From an uncultured Subdoligranulum sp. (GTDB taxonomy: Bacteria > Bacillota > Clostridia > Oscillospirales > Ruminococcaceae), in contig UQZO01000005.1 in assembly GCA_900545545.1 (NCBI GenBank), forward strand, positions 83,926 through 147,925: 64,000 nucleotides of DNA. Direction: 5' to 3'. Below the pieces are notes generated by a model. That model searched no databases. It was not told the origin of the DNA and worked only from the letters and a program-made list of their open reading frames with translations. The position numbers were made by a program, and so were the translations under genes. Positions 42,163 through 50,269 of this stretch are shown here, piece by piece; the first letter of the stretch is position 1; the number at the start of each line of letters is the position of its first letter.

Positions 42163-42612
42163 TCAGGGCCGCGGGTCCAGCGCCGACGCCCGGGCTTTCA
42201 AATCCGTCAGGAACCGCTCGGTAAAGGCCAGATAGACCTGCACGTCCCGGGGGTCCCACCCGGCCAGGACGGCGTTTTCCATCTCGATGATGCGCACCAC
42301 TGTGCGGGCGGCCAGGGCGCGGCCCGCTTCGGTCAGGCAGACCTGTTTGCCCCGGCTGCCGGTGGCTTGCAGGTAGAGTACCCCCTCCCCTTCCAGCTTG
42401 CGCAGGGCCGAATTGACGGTCTGTTTGCTCAGGCCGCTGCGGCGGCAGACTTCCTGCAGCGGGCAGGGTTCGCCGGTATCGCAGACGGTGTAGAGAATCT
42501 TCATGGCGCTGTCTGCCAGCCCCAGTTTGTGCGACATTTCATGGTAGAGGGCTTCGGTCTCGCCAAACAGGTAGTTGAATCGATTGAGAGAATCCTGGGA
42601 TTTGCTTTGCAT
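42163..42612 (-). CDS. MarR family repressor of the MATE operon
   Basis: A 149-residue winged-helix regulator (LQEVCRRSGLSKQTVNSALRKLEGEGVL, wing ATGSRGKQVCLTEAG). I start at the ATG at 42612, with GAGGAGGA upstream; a longer reading starts before the promoter. It is the first gene of a two-gene operon with the MATE exporter. Two GTACGA-type palindromes flank the -10, so it very likely represses the operon until a drug-like ligand binds. Confidence 0.94.
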   Translation of the reverse strand: MQSKSQDSLNRFNYLFGETEALYHEMSHKLGLADSAMKILYTVCDTGEPCPLQEVCRRSGLSKQTVNSALRKLEGEGVLYLQATGSRGKQVCLTEAGRALAARTVVRIIEMENAVLAGWDPRDVQVYLAFTERFLTDLKARASALDPRP

Positions 42613-42627
42613 GGCTTCCTCCTCACA

Positions 42628-42675
42628 GTACGAAATCGCACCAGAAAGTATAGTACGATTTCGTACCAAAGTCAA
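42628..42675 (-). promoter_or_regulatory. Promoter with twin MarR operators
   Basis: On the minus strand TTGACT (42670-42675), a 17-bp spacer and TATACT (42647-42652). Palindrome GTACGA-TT-TCGTAC (42653-42666) fills the spacer, and a second, imperfect copy GTACGA-AA-TCGCAC (42628-42641) lies downstream of the -10, 25 bp away. Confidence 0.85.
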
Positions 42676-42739
42676 GTGTCGGATCTTGTAAAAAAAACAA
42701 AAAGGCGGCTGCCTGAACCGGCAGCCGCCTTGGAAAAAG

Positions 42740-45700
42740 TTATGAAGTGGTTTTTGCTTTGTGCCTGCGCTTGCGGGCAATCAGGCCCGCCGCCAGCAGA
42801 ATGACCAGCGCCGCACACGCCCCTGCCAGCAGCGGCAGCGGAATCTTGTGCTGCGGCACCGCCGCCAGCGCATCATCGCCGGACTGCAGCGTGCAGACCA
42901 GGTAGCTGCCATCGGTGGTGGTTTCGGCCTTGCGCCAGGTCCCGTCCGCGCCCCGCAGATACAGGTCGGTATCGGGATCGGTGGGCAGATAGTGCAGCTG
43001 CACATTGCCCGAAGCGCCGTCCGGCAGCGTGAACTGCCAGCTTTCGGCGGTGTCGGGGGCCGGGGTATCCTCGCAGGCCGTCAGGGTCAGCGTTCCGTCG
43101 CCAAAGCTGCCTTCCGCCAGCAAAATGGCACGGCCATCCTCCCGCTGCTCGGCGCTGGCAATGACCGCGGAATAGGGCGTATACACCGCCGTGATGGTCT
43201 GGTCAAAGGTGATGTGTTCCCACGGGAAGTCCGACCAGACCGCCGTGCAGCCCGCCTTTTCGGGGATGGCCGGGGCATCGGCTGCCGCAAAGGAAGCGCC
43301 GTATTCCACCGGGATGGCGGCCACAGTCTGCCCGTCCGCCACAAAGGTCAGGGTGATTTGGGTGAAGGTTTCGGGCAGATTTTCCTGCCCGGCCAGCGCC
43401 GCAAAATCCGTAAAGGATACCGGCTCCGCCTGCCCGGCGTAGCTGACGCCGTCGACGCCGCCCAGCGTCTCGCTGACAAAGCAGTTGCCCTGTAAGGTGC
43501 CGGTGGCATCCTGCAGCTGGTTAAGGGCGTTGGCCAGGGAATCCTCGGCCAGCAAACCGCCTGCAACAGCACCCACTTTTTCGGTGCCGGTGGCTTCCAC
43601 CATGGCGCGGCAGTCGGTAATGGTATAGCCGCTGCCTGCAATGCCGCCCACATAGGTATCGCCGGAAAGTCGGCCCTTGGCCGCGCATTGCCGGATGATG
43701 GATTTGCTCTGCCCGGCAATGCCGCCCACGTAGTCCACCTCTTGCTGCAGCAGGTCGGCGGTGTTGCAGCTTTGCAGTACGCTGCCCAGCTCCATGCTGC
43801 CCACAATGCCGCCCGCGCCCTGCTTTTTGGCCTGCACGGCGCCCTGGTTGGTACAGCCGCGCACCACGATGCGGGTCTTGTAGGTCATGTTCAGCGAGCT
43901 GCTGCCGCTGATTTTGGTATCATCCTCGGGGTCCAGGTCGTTTTCCCGCGCCATGGCGCCGGTGATTCCGCCCGCGTTGAGGTCGGCATAGACCTCGCCC
44001 GCGTTCAGGCAGTTGAAGACCTTGCCCTCGGTGTCTCCGTCGGTATCCTCATCGGACACATCCTCAAAGATGGTGCCCTTGCCGGCATTTTCCGCCGCGC
44101 CCAGCAGCGTGTTGGCGATGGTGTTCATCTGGTTGGTGATGGCTTCGATGTCCCGGATGAGCGCCTGGGTATGATTGCCGGTGTTGGCGCTGATGGCATC
44201 CACACCGTCGGCGACGGCCGTCAGGCTGCCGCCCAGGCTGTTGCGCGCCGCCGTGATGGCATCCTGGTTGTTCACCTCGATGCTGGGCACCGTCAGCGTG
44301 GCCTGGCCGTCCAGCGTGGCATCTCCGCCCACGCCGACCCCCGCCGAGGCCTCGCCCTCCACCGAATGGTCGATGGAGATGCCCGGTTCGCGGTGGGGCG
44401 GCCGGTTATGGGCGGTTTCGGCCCGCTCCGTTTCCGGGGCCGCCTCGGTTCCGCTTTCCGGCGGCAGCGTGGGTTCCGCGGTCGGTTCCACGGTGGGCTG
44501 CGGGGTCACCACCGGTTCCGGCACGGGGGTGATTTCGGGCGTAGGCTCCGGAGTGGGTTCCGGGGTCGTTTCCGGGGACGGGGTAGCTTCCGGTTCTTCG
44601 GTGGGGGTCGGGGTGGGGTTCACCGTCACATCGGTGGAGGAGGACGCGCCGCCCTGCACCCCGGCTCCGGCACCGGCCTGCCCGGCCAGATTTCCCAGCG
44701 CCGTGACCGTCAGGTTCCGGGTGCCGATGTCGATGCCGTCGGCCACTTTTTTGATCAGGGTATCCACCGCGCTGCGGGCGCTGTCCACCCGGTTTTTCAG
44801 GTCCTCAAACTGGGCGGTCATCTCGCTGGCGGAAGCCGATGCATCCCGGGTAGCCTGGTTCATCAGGCCCTGGAGGGTATTCAGTTCCCCCTGCAGCTGC
44901 TGCAGGGTATCCTGGCTGTATTGCAGCACGCTGGAAGGCTCCATCTGGCCCACAATGCCGCCGCCTTCCTTGCGGGCATGGACGGTGCCGTAGTTGACAC
45001 AGCCTTCCACATACCCGGTCTGGCTGCCGACAATACCGCCCACGTTGTAGCCGATATGATCGTAGCCCACCGCACCGCGGTTGGTGCAGGCGCGCACCAC
45101 ACCGGCAGAGCTCCCCGCGATGCCGCCGATATCGGTGATGTCGGCACCGTTTTCGGTGGTGAGCAGGTCGGTCAGGGTCAGGTCTTCCAGCTTGACCTCG
45201 TTCTGGCTGACGGTGGTATTGACAGCGGCGTTGTTGGTGCAGCCAGAAATAACACCGTCATTCTGGCCTGCCAGACCGCCCACAAAATGGGTTCCGTAGA
45301 CGCTGCCGTCCACGATACAGCCGGAAATGAGGCCGGTGACGGTGTTGCTGCCCGCGATGCCACCGATCTGGCTGGTACCGCTGACGGTGCCGCTGAAACT
45401 GCAATTGTGGATGGTACCGGCGTTTTCCCCCGCCAGGCCGCCTACCTCGGCGCGGGTGCCGCCGGGCTGCACGGTGCCGGTAACGTGAAGATTCTGGACC
45501 ACGGCATCCTGCTGGATGTAGCGGAACAGCCCCTGCACGCTGCCTTCCTCCGAAAGGGTCAGCCCGCTGACCGTGTAACCTTCGCCCTCCAGCGTACCGC
45601 CGAAGGTGGGAATGCCGGTGAAATCACAGCCGGTGAGGTCGATATCCGCCGTAAGTACCACGGTGCGGCCGCGGCTCCAGCTGTCCAGGCGGCAGTCTCG

Positions 45701-45844
45701 GGCCAGGGCCAGCAGCTGGTCGGCGGTGGAAATCTCCAGCGTTGCGGGTTCTTCTCCCTCGGCACAGGCTGCCGGGGCCAGCAGGCTTGCCAGCATGCAC
45801 AGGCTCAGCACCGCCGCGAGAAGGCGTTTTCTTTGTTTTTTCAT
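42740..45844 (-). CDS. Secreted, membrane-anchored GLUG-repeat protein
   Basis: A 1034-residue surface protein of unknown function. It has a signal peptide (residues 1-28), then repeated GLUG-type segments (VGGLAGENAGTIHNCSFSG, IGGIAGSN, VGGIVGSQTG and more) in two blocks (about 130-330 and 640-780). A coiled-coil stretch (DTLQQLQGELNTLQGLMNQ) and a Pro/Thr/Glu-rich linker (about 410-475) separate the blocks. A C-terminal helix and a basic tail (GLIARKRRHKAK) anchor it. The start is fixed by an ATGA overlap with the RND gene upstream, so the two are made together. Surface adhesion or a partner role for the transporter is possible. Confidence 0.82.
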   Translation of the reverse strand: MKKQRKRLLAAVLSLCMLASLLAPAACAEGEEPATLEISTADQLLALARDCRLDSWSRGRTVVLTADIDLTGCDFTGIPTFGGTLEGEGYTVSGLTLSEEGSVQGLFRYIQQDAVVQNLHVTGTVQPGGTRAEVGGLAGENAGTIHNCSFSGTVSGTSQIGGIAGSNTVTGLISGCIVDGSVYGTHFVGGLAGQNDGVISGCTNNAAVNTTVSQNEVKLEDLTLTDLLTTENGADITDIGGIAGSSAGVVRACTNRGAVGYDHIGYNVGGIVGSQTGYVEGCVNYGTVHARKEGGGIVGQMEPSSVLQYSQDTLQQLQGELNTLQGLMNQATRDASASASEMTAQFEDLKNRVDSARSAVDTLIKKVADGIDIGTRNLTVTALGNLAGQAGAGAGVQGGASSSTDVTVNPTPTPTEEPEATPSPETTPEPTPEPTPEITPVPEPVVTPQPTVEPTAEPTLPPESGTEAAPETERAETAHNRPPHREPGISIDHSVEGEASAGVGVGGDATLDGQATLTVPSIEVNNQDAITAARNSLGGSLTAVADGVDAISANTGNHTQALIRDIEAITNQMNTIANTLLGAAENAGKGTIFEDVSDEDTDGDTEGKVFNCLNAGEVYADLNAGGITGAMARENDLDPEDDTKISGSSSLNMTYKTRIVVRGCTNQGAVQAKKQGAGGIVGSMELGSVLQSCNTADLLQQEVDYVGGIAGQSKSIIRQCAAKGRLSGDTYVGGIAGSGYTITDCRAMVEATGTEKVGAVAGGLLAEDSLANALNQLQDATGTLQGNCFVSETLGGVDGVSYAGQAEPVSFTDFAALAGQENLPETFTQITLTFVADGQTVAAIPVEYGASFAAADAPAIPEKAGCTAVWSDFPWEHITFDQTITAVYTPYSAVIASAEQREDGRAILLAEGSFGDGTLTLTACEDTPAPDTAESWQFTLPDGASGNVQLHYLPTDPDTDLYLRGADGTWRKAETTTDGSYLVCTLQSGDDALAAVPQHKIPLPLLAGACAALVILLAAGLIARKRRHKAKTTS

Positions 45845-48342
45845 ACTTCCTCCCCCTCGGTATAGCTCTGGGCCCACACCGTGGCGTCCTGCGGCAAAGC
45901 GTAGTCCGGATCGGCCGGTTCGATGGTAGTGCCTGAAGTGACGGCGGCGTTCAGCGTGCCGTGCAGGGTACCCTTGATCTCGGCGTCGATGACGCCGTTC
46001 ACATAGCCTCGCACCCGGCCGCTGACCCGCATATTGCCGCTGGCCGTGCGGTTGATCCGGGCCAGGTCGATGGGCGCCTTCATGGCAAAGCTGGTGCGCT
46101 CCACGATGGAGTCACCGATGAGCAGAATCTGGGGCAGCACCGCCAGCACCAGCAAAATGGAGATGATGGTACCGCGGCCCAGGCAGTTGCCGATGGCGGC
46201 AATGACCGGGTTGGTGGTCATGCGGCCGATCAGCACACCGGATACCGCCAGAATGGTGCCCGACGTAAAGATGGTGGGGAATGCTTCGTTGAGGGCCGCC
46301 ACAATGGCCTGGCGCGGCGGCATCTGCTTTTTCAGGTCGCTGTAGTGGCTGGAAATGACGATGGCGTAGTCGATGTTGGCGCCCATCTGGATGGCATTGA
46401 CGATGAGGTAGCCCAGGAAATACAGGGGTTCCTCCTGCAAGGTGGGCACCGTGAAGTTGATCCAGATACTGCCCTGAATGACGATGATGAGCAGGATGGG
46501 CAGCCCCACCGACTGGAAGGTGAAGAGCAGAATCAGCACAACGAAGAGGGCCGACAGAATGCTGATGAGGATGTTGTCCTGCCCGAAGGAGCCGGACAGA
46601 TCCTTGACGTTGGTGGAGTTGCCCACCACGTAATAGTTGCCGCTGTAATGCTGGGCGAGGATGCTGTGGATGGTATCCAGGAACGTCATCGTCTCGTCGC
46701 TTTCCTCGGGCAGGTTGAGGTAGACCACCATGCGGCTGTATTTGTCGCTTTGCAGCTGGACCTGTGCCCAGTTGAGCTGGTCGAAGAGGTCGTCCAGCGT
46801 CTGCTGCATCTCGCCTTCCAGCTTGATGTTGCCAGCATTCATCTCATTCTGCAGGAACATGAACATATCAAACAGCGGCACCTTGTAATCCCCGATCCCG
46901 CTGAGCACACTGCCGTACTGGTCATGGTCCACGGCGTAGGCCACATACAGTGCCTCGGCCACCTCATAGTCGGTGCCCGCCAGCTCCGAGAACTGGCGCG
47001 GCGTCACCGCATCGGCCAGCATATAGCCGTCCTGGGCCTCGGTGTTGGCCAGGCCCTGGCAGGACTTGACCTCGGGGCAGGCTTCCAGTTCTTTCAGCAC
47101 GGCGCGCTCAGCGTCATAGTTGCCCTTGGGCACAATGAGCGCCACCATGTTTTCGTTGCCGAAGGTTCCCTTGATCTTCTGGTGGGCGATCTGGCTGGTG
47201 CTTTGCTTGGCGGTGACCAGATCGGTGAAGCTGTAGCAGTAGGGGCAGTTGTTGGCCAGCACCGCCGCCGCAACCACCACCACGGCAAAGATGGGCGGCA
47301 CGATCCAGCGGGTGGCCACATCAAACTTGCCCAGGAAGTTGATCTGGGGAATGAGTTTGCGGTGGCGGGTGGCATCGATCTTTTTGCTGAAGAGCATGAG
47401 CAGGCCGGGCATCAGCGTAAAGACCGACAGCAGGCTGAAAAGGATGGCCTTGATCAGCACCGTGGCCATATCCCGGCCGATGCCGAAGTGCATGAAGGCC
47501 AGCGCCCCCAGGCCGGAGATGGTGGTCAGCGAGGAGGAGCTGATTTCCGGGATGGCCTTGGCCAGCGCCGCGATGCAGGCTTCCCGGGTATCCTTGGTTT
47601 CGTGCTCATCGGAGAAGCGGTGGCACAAAATAATGGCATAGTCGATGGCCAGGGCCAGCTGCAGGATGACCGTGACCGAATTGGAGATGAAGGAGATGGT
47701 GCCGCACAGGAAGTTTGTTCCCATATTGAGCACCGCTGCAGCACCGAAGGTGAGCAGCAGAACCGGCACTTCGGCGTAGGAGCGCGAGGTCAGCGTCAGC
47801 ACCACCACAATAATGATGGCCGCAATGACCAGAATGGTGCTCATCTCACTGGCCAGGTCCGCCGACATGTCCTGGCCCACCTCGGTATCAATGTAATAGT
47901 CCTGGCCGGTCAGGGTATCCTCAATGCCGTGCACCGCCTGGATGCTCACATCGTCGGTGGCTGTGCCGTCAAAGGTAACGGAATACAGCGCCGAAGCCCC
48001 CTTGTAGTGGTCCTCGGTTTCGTCAAACTCCACACTGTAAACGCCGTCCACCCCTTCGATCTGCTCCTGCAATGCGGCGGCGGTATCCGGTGTGACGTTG
48101 GAAACCATGACCCGTGCCGTGCCGAAGGTGGTGAAGTTGTCATTCATCACCGTCAGGCCCTGACGGGTTTCGGTATCGGCAGGCAGGTAGGTGGTGATGT
48201 CGTTTTCCACCTTGACCCAGCCCGATGCCACGACGCTGAAAATCAGAGCCAGAATATACAGCAGAAAGAACAGGTTGCGTTTGTCCACAATGAACGCCGC
48301 GACCTTTTCCATCCCGCTGGTTTTCGGCTTTTTATCTTTCAA
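45841..48342 (-). CDS. RND superfamily (MMPL-type) exporter
   Basis: An 833-residue membrane protein with two halves of one plus five helices and two large outside loops, of the MMPL/hydrophobe-exporter branch of RND (LALAIDYAIILCHRFSDE and QMGANIDYAIVISSHYSDL are the two proton-relay helices, each with Asp-Tyr). It probably moves a lipid or peptide across the membrane. The start codon is TTG at 48342, with AGGAGG 8 nt upstream; the next ATG would lose the N-terminus. Translationally coupled to the GLUG protein gene downstream. Confidence 0.9.
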   Translation of the reverse strand: MKDKKPKTSGMEKVAAFIVDKRNLFFLLYILALIFSVVASGWVKVENDITTYLPADTETRQGLTVMNDNFTTFGTARVMVSNVTPDTAAALQEQIEGVDGVYSVEFDETEDHYKGASALYSVTFDGTATDDVSIQAVHGIEDTLTGQDYYIDTEVGQDMSADLASEMSTILVIAAIIIVVVLTLTSRSYAEVPVLLLTFGAAAVLNMGTNFLCGTISFISNSVTVILQLALAIDYAIILCHRFSDEHETKDTREACIAALAKAIPEISSSSLTTISGLGALAFMHFGIGRDMATVLIKAILFSLLSVFTLMPGLLMLFSKKIDATRHRKLIPQINFLGKFDVATRWIVPPIFAVVVVAAAVLANNCPYCYSFTDLVTAKQSTSQIAHQKIKGTFGNENMVALIVPKGNYDAERAVLKELEACPEVKSCQGLANTEAQDGYMLADAVTPRQFSELAGTDYEVAEALYVAYAVDHDQYGSVLSGIGDYKVPLFDMFMFLQNEMNAGNIKLEGEMQQTLDDLFDQLNWAQVQLQSDKYSRMVVYLNLPEESDETMTFLDTIHSILAQHYSGNYYVVGNSTNVKDLSGSFGQDNILISILSALFVVLILLFTFQSVGLPILLIIVIQGSIWINFTVPTLQEEPLYFLGYLIVNAIQMGANIDYAIVISSHYSDLKKQMPPRQAIVAALNEAFPTIFTSGTILAVSGVLIGRMTTNPVIAAIGNCLGRGTIISILLVLAVLPQILLIGDSIVERTSFAMKAPIDLARINRTASGNMRVSGRVRGYVNGVIDAEIKGTLHGTLNAAVTSGTTIEPADPDYALPQDATVWAQSYTEGEEV

Positions 48343-48480
48343 AGCAAAGCCCTCCTGTTCGATAGAAAAAACAGCCCTTTCCAGAGCTGCTATTTTATGT
48401 TACTACAGGAACAGGCCAAAGCGCTATGGACACATTTTAACATCTGTCTAAAGTTTTTACGTTCACGCCAAATTTGTACA

Positions 48481-48520
48481 AAAAAATCCCCGCAGAAGGG
48501 ATACCTTCTGCGGGGGTTTT
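48481..48520 (-). terminator. Terminator of the GPH symporter gene
   Basis: CCCCGCAGAAGG / CCTTCTGCGGGG with a T run on the minus strand. The remaining gap, 48343-48480, holds the RND leader with no clear promoter match. Confidence 0.9.
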
Positions 48521-48553
48521 GTGCCTTATTTCGTCAGAAACAAAGCGGAAACA

Positions 48554-50167
48554 TCAAACGCGGTACTGCTCGGGCAGCTGGTCGACGGTCTGCCATTTCT
48601 GCATGGCTTCTTCCAGCTTCATGCCATTGGCAACCGCATCGTGGCGGCAGGCGTTGACGGCCTGGATCTCTTTCATCTTGGCGCCGGTCAGGCTGTAGCC
48701 CTTCATGGCCCACAGGGTTGCGGCCCATGCCAGCAGCGGGATGATGCAGAACATGATGATGACTGCCACTTTCAGGCCGCCGGAATAGGGCGTTGCGTCG
48801 GTGGGCAGCTCGCTGAGGCCGGCGCAAATCAGGAAGATCACGGCGACCAGCGTCTGGGCCAGAGAGGAGACCAGTTTATCCACCAGAGAGAACAGCGTAC
48901 CCATGATGCCGGGGATGTACTTGCCGGAACGGTAGGTCTCGTAGTCGGAGCAGTCGGCAACCATGGGGATGGGCATATCGGCGGTGGCGTAGTAGGCGCC
49001 GTAGCCGATGCCGAAGAAGAGGATAAACAGAATGGTGTACAGGTTGATGGAACCGCCGCCGTTGAACGGGAAGGACAGCGTCAGCGCGCTGCCGGCGGTG
49101 TGGTCGGTCATGACCAGCAGAACCAGCACGCCGATGTAGCAGATGAAGGCCACAGAGACGTAGCGGGTCAGGGAAGCTTTCTGGCCCTTCTTCTGGGAAG
49201 TACGGACAGAGAGCAGGAAGAACGGGACGGCAAAGACGTAGCCCAGGATCATCATGGGCAGGTACAGGCTGTCATAGTTGCCCATAACAATGCCGTACAG
49301 GGCCAGCAGAACGGTGGTGTTGGTGGCGATGGCCAGGGCCAGCTTGCAGCCGGCACCGGCAACCATCAGGCGCTGCATGGGTTTGTTGCTCTTGATGATT
49401 TCCACATACTCGGAGATCTTGACTTTCTCCTGAGTGCCGCCGCCAATGCCGTAAAATTCGGGGCGATCTTTCTCCGCGATGCCAATGATGGCCAGAATCG
49501 TCAGGAATACAGACACCACAATACCCACGGGGGCAATCACGCGGTACAGTTCGGGACGGGCGTAGCCGGAGGTCACCAGGACACCGGCTTCGTCGTAGAC
49601 GTTGTACATATTCTTCAGCATAGGGATCAGCAGCTGCATAACACCCATGCCCAGCATGGAGCCGATGGTGTTGAAGATGGTGAACATCGGGCGCTGGTTG
49701 GGGTCATTGGTCAGCACCGTCTGGCCTGCACGGGTGACGGAGGTCTGGAAGGTGTAGCCGATAACCCAGATGAAGTAGACAACCACGAATCCGATATAGC
49801 GCATGGGCATCATGGTTGCGGGGATGAAGGGCAGCAGCACATACAGCGCAATGACGCTGATGGCCATAATCACGCTGCCGATGATCATGAAGGGGCGGAA
49901 TTTACCGATTCTGGTGTTGGTGCGATCCATCATGGCGCCGATGATCGGGTCCGTGATGGCGTCCGCCACACGCATGACCGTAACCATGAGGGAGGCGAAC
50001 ATGCCCAACTGGAGCACACTGGAACCAAACTGGGCTACATACGAGAGGATCAGTACAAAATAAACATTGGTGGCGCCATTGTTCATCGGGAACAGAGCCA
50101 GCTGATACAGTTTGGCGCGATTGACACCGCTGTGGTGTCCGGAAGCCCCGGATTTGGTTTCGCTCAT
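48554..50167 (-). CDS. GPH-family (glycoside-pentoside-hexuronide) sugar:cation symporter
   Basis: A 537-residue, 12-helix membrane transporter of the MelB/XylP type within MFS. It starts AKLYQLALFPMNNGATNVYF and has VADAITDPIIGAMMDRTNTRIGKFRPF, the family signature near helix 2-3. It probably brings in a beta-glucoside or beta-galactoside released or used by the GH2 and GH3 enzymes encoded upstream on the same strand. The ATG at 50167 is spaced 6 nt from GGAGA; the ATG at 50173 abuts it. It has its own terminator, and another separates it from the GH3 gene. Confidence 0.92.
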   Translation of the reverse strand: MSETKSGASGHHSGVNRAKLYQLALFPMNNGATNVYFVLILSYVAQFGSSVLQLGMFASLMVTVMRVADAITDPIIGAMMDRTNTRIGKFRPFMIIGSVIMAISVIALYVLLPFIPATMMPMRYIGFVVVYFIWVIGYTFQTSVTRAGQTVLTNDPNQRPMFTIFNTIGSMLGMGVMQLLIPMLKNMYNVYDEAGVLVTSGYARPELYRVIAPVGIVVSVFLTILAIIGIAEKDRPEFYGIGGGTQEKVKISEYVEIIKSNKPMQRLMVAGAGCKLALAIATNTTVLLALYGIVMGNYDSLYLPMMILGYVFAVPFFLLSVRTSQKKGQKASLTRYVSVAFICYIGVLVLLVMTDHTAGSALTLSFPFNGGGSINLYTILFILFFGIGYGAYYATADMPIPMVADCSDYETYRSGKYIPGIMGTLFSLVDKLVSSLAQTLVAVIFLICAGLSELPTDATPYSGGLKVAVIIMFCIIPLLAWAATLWAMKGYSLTGAKMKEIQAVNACRHDAVANGMKLEEAMQKWQTVDQLPEQYRV

Positions 50168-50182
50168 AAGCATTCTCCTTTG

Positions 50183-50226
50183 CCAAAAAAACCAGGGCCC
50201 CCGCCCCGTAATGGGCGGGGGCTCAG
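50183..50226 (-). terminator. Terminator of the GH3 gene
   Basis: AGCCCCCGCCC / GGGCGGGGGC arms with a run of seven T on the minus strand, between the GH3 and symporter genes. Confidence 0.88.
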
Positions 50227-50269
50227 GTGTTAATCAGTTTGCATGCGGGGGAAAGAAACAATTTTTGGC

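Noticed and set aside
45961..48657. An 898-codon open frame antisense to the RND gene
   Set aside because: His/Gln/Asp-rich shadow without ribosome site; the opposite frame has all RND helices.
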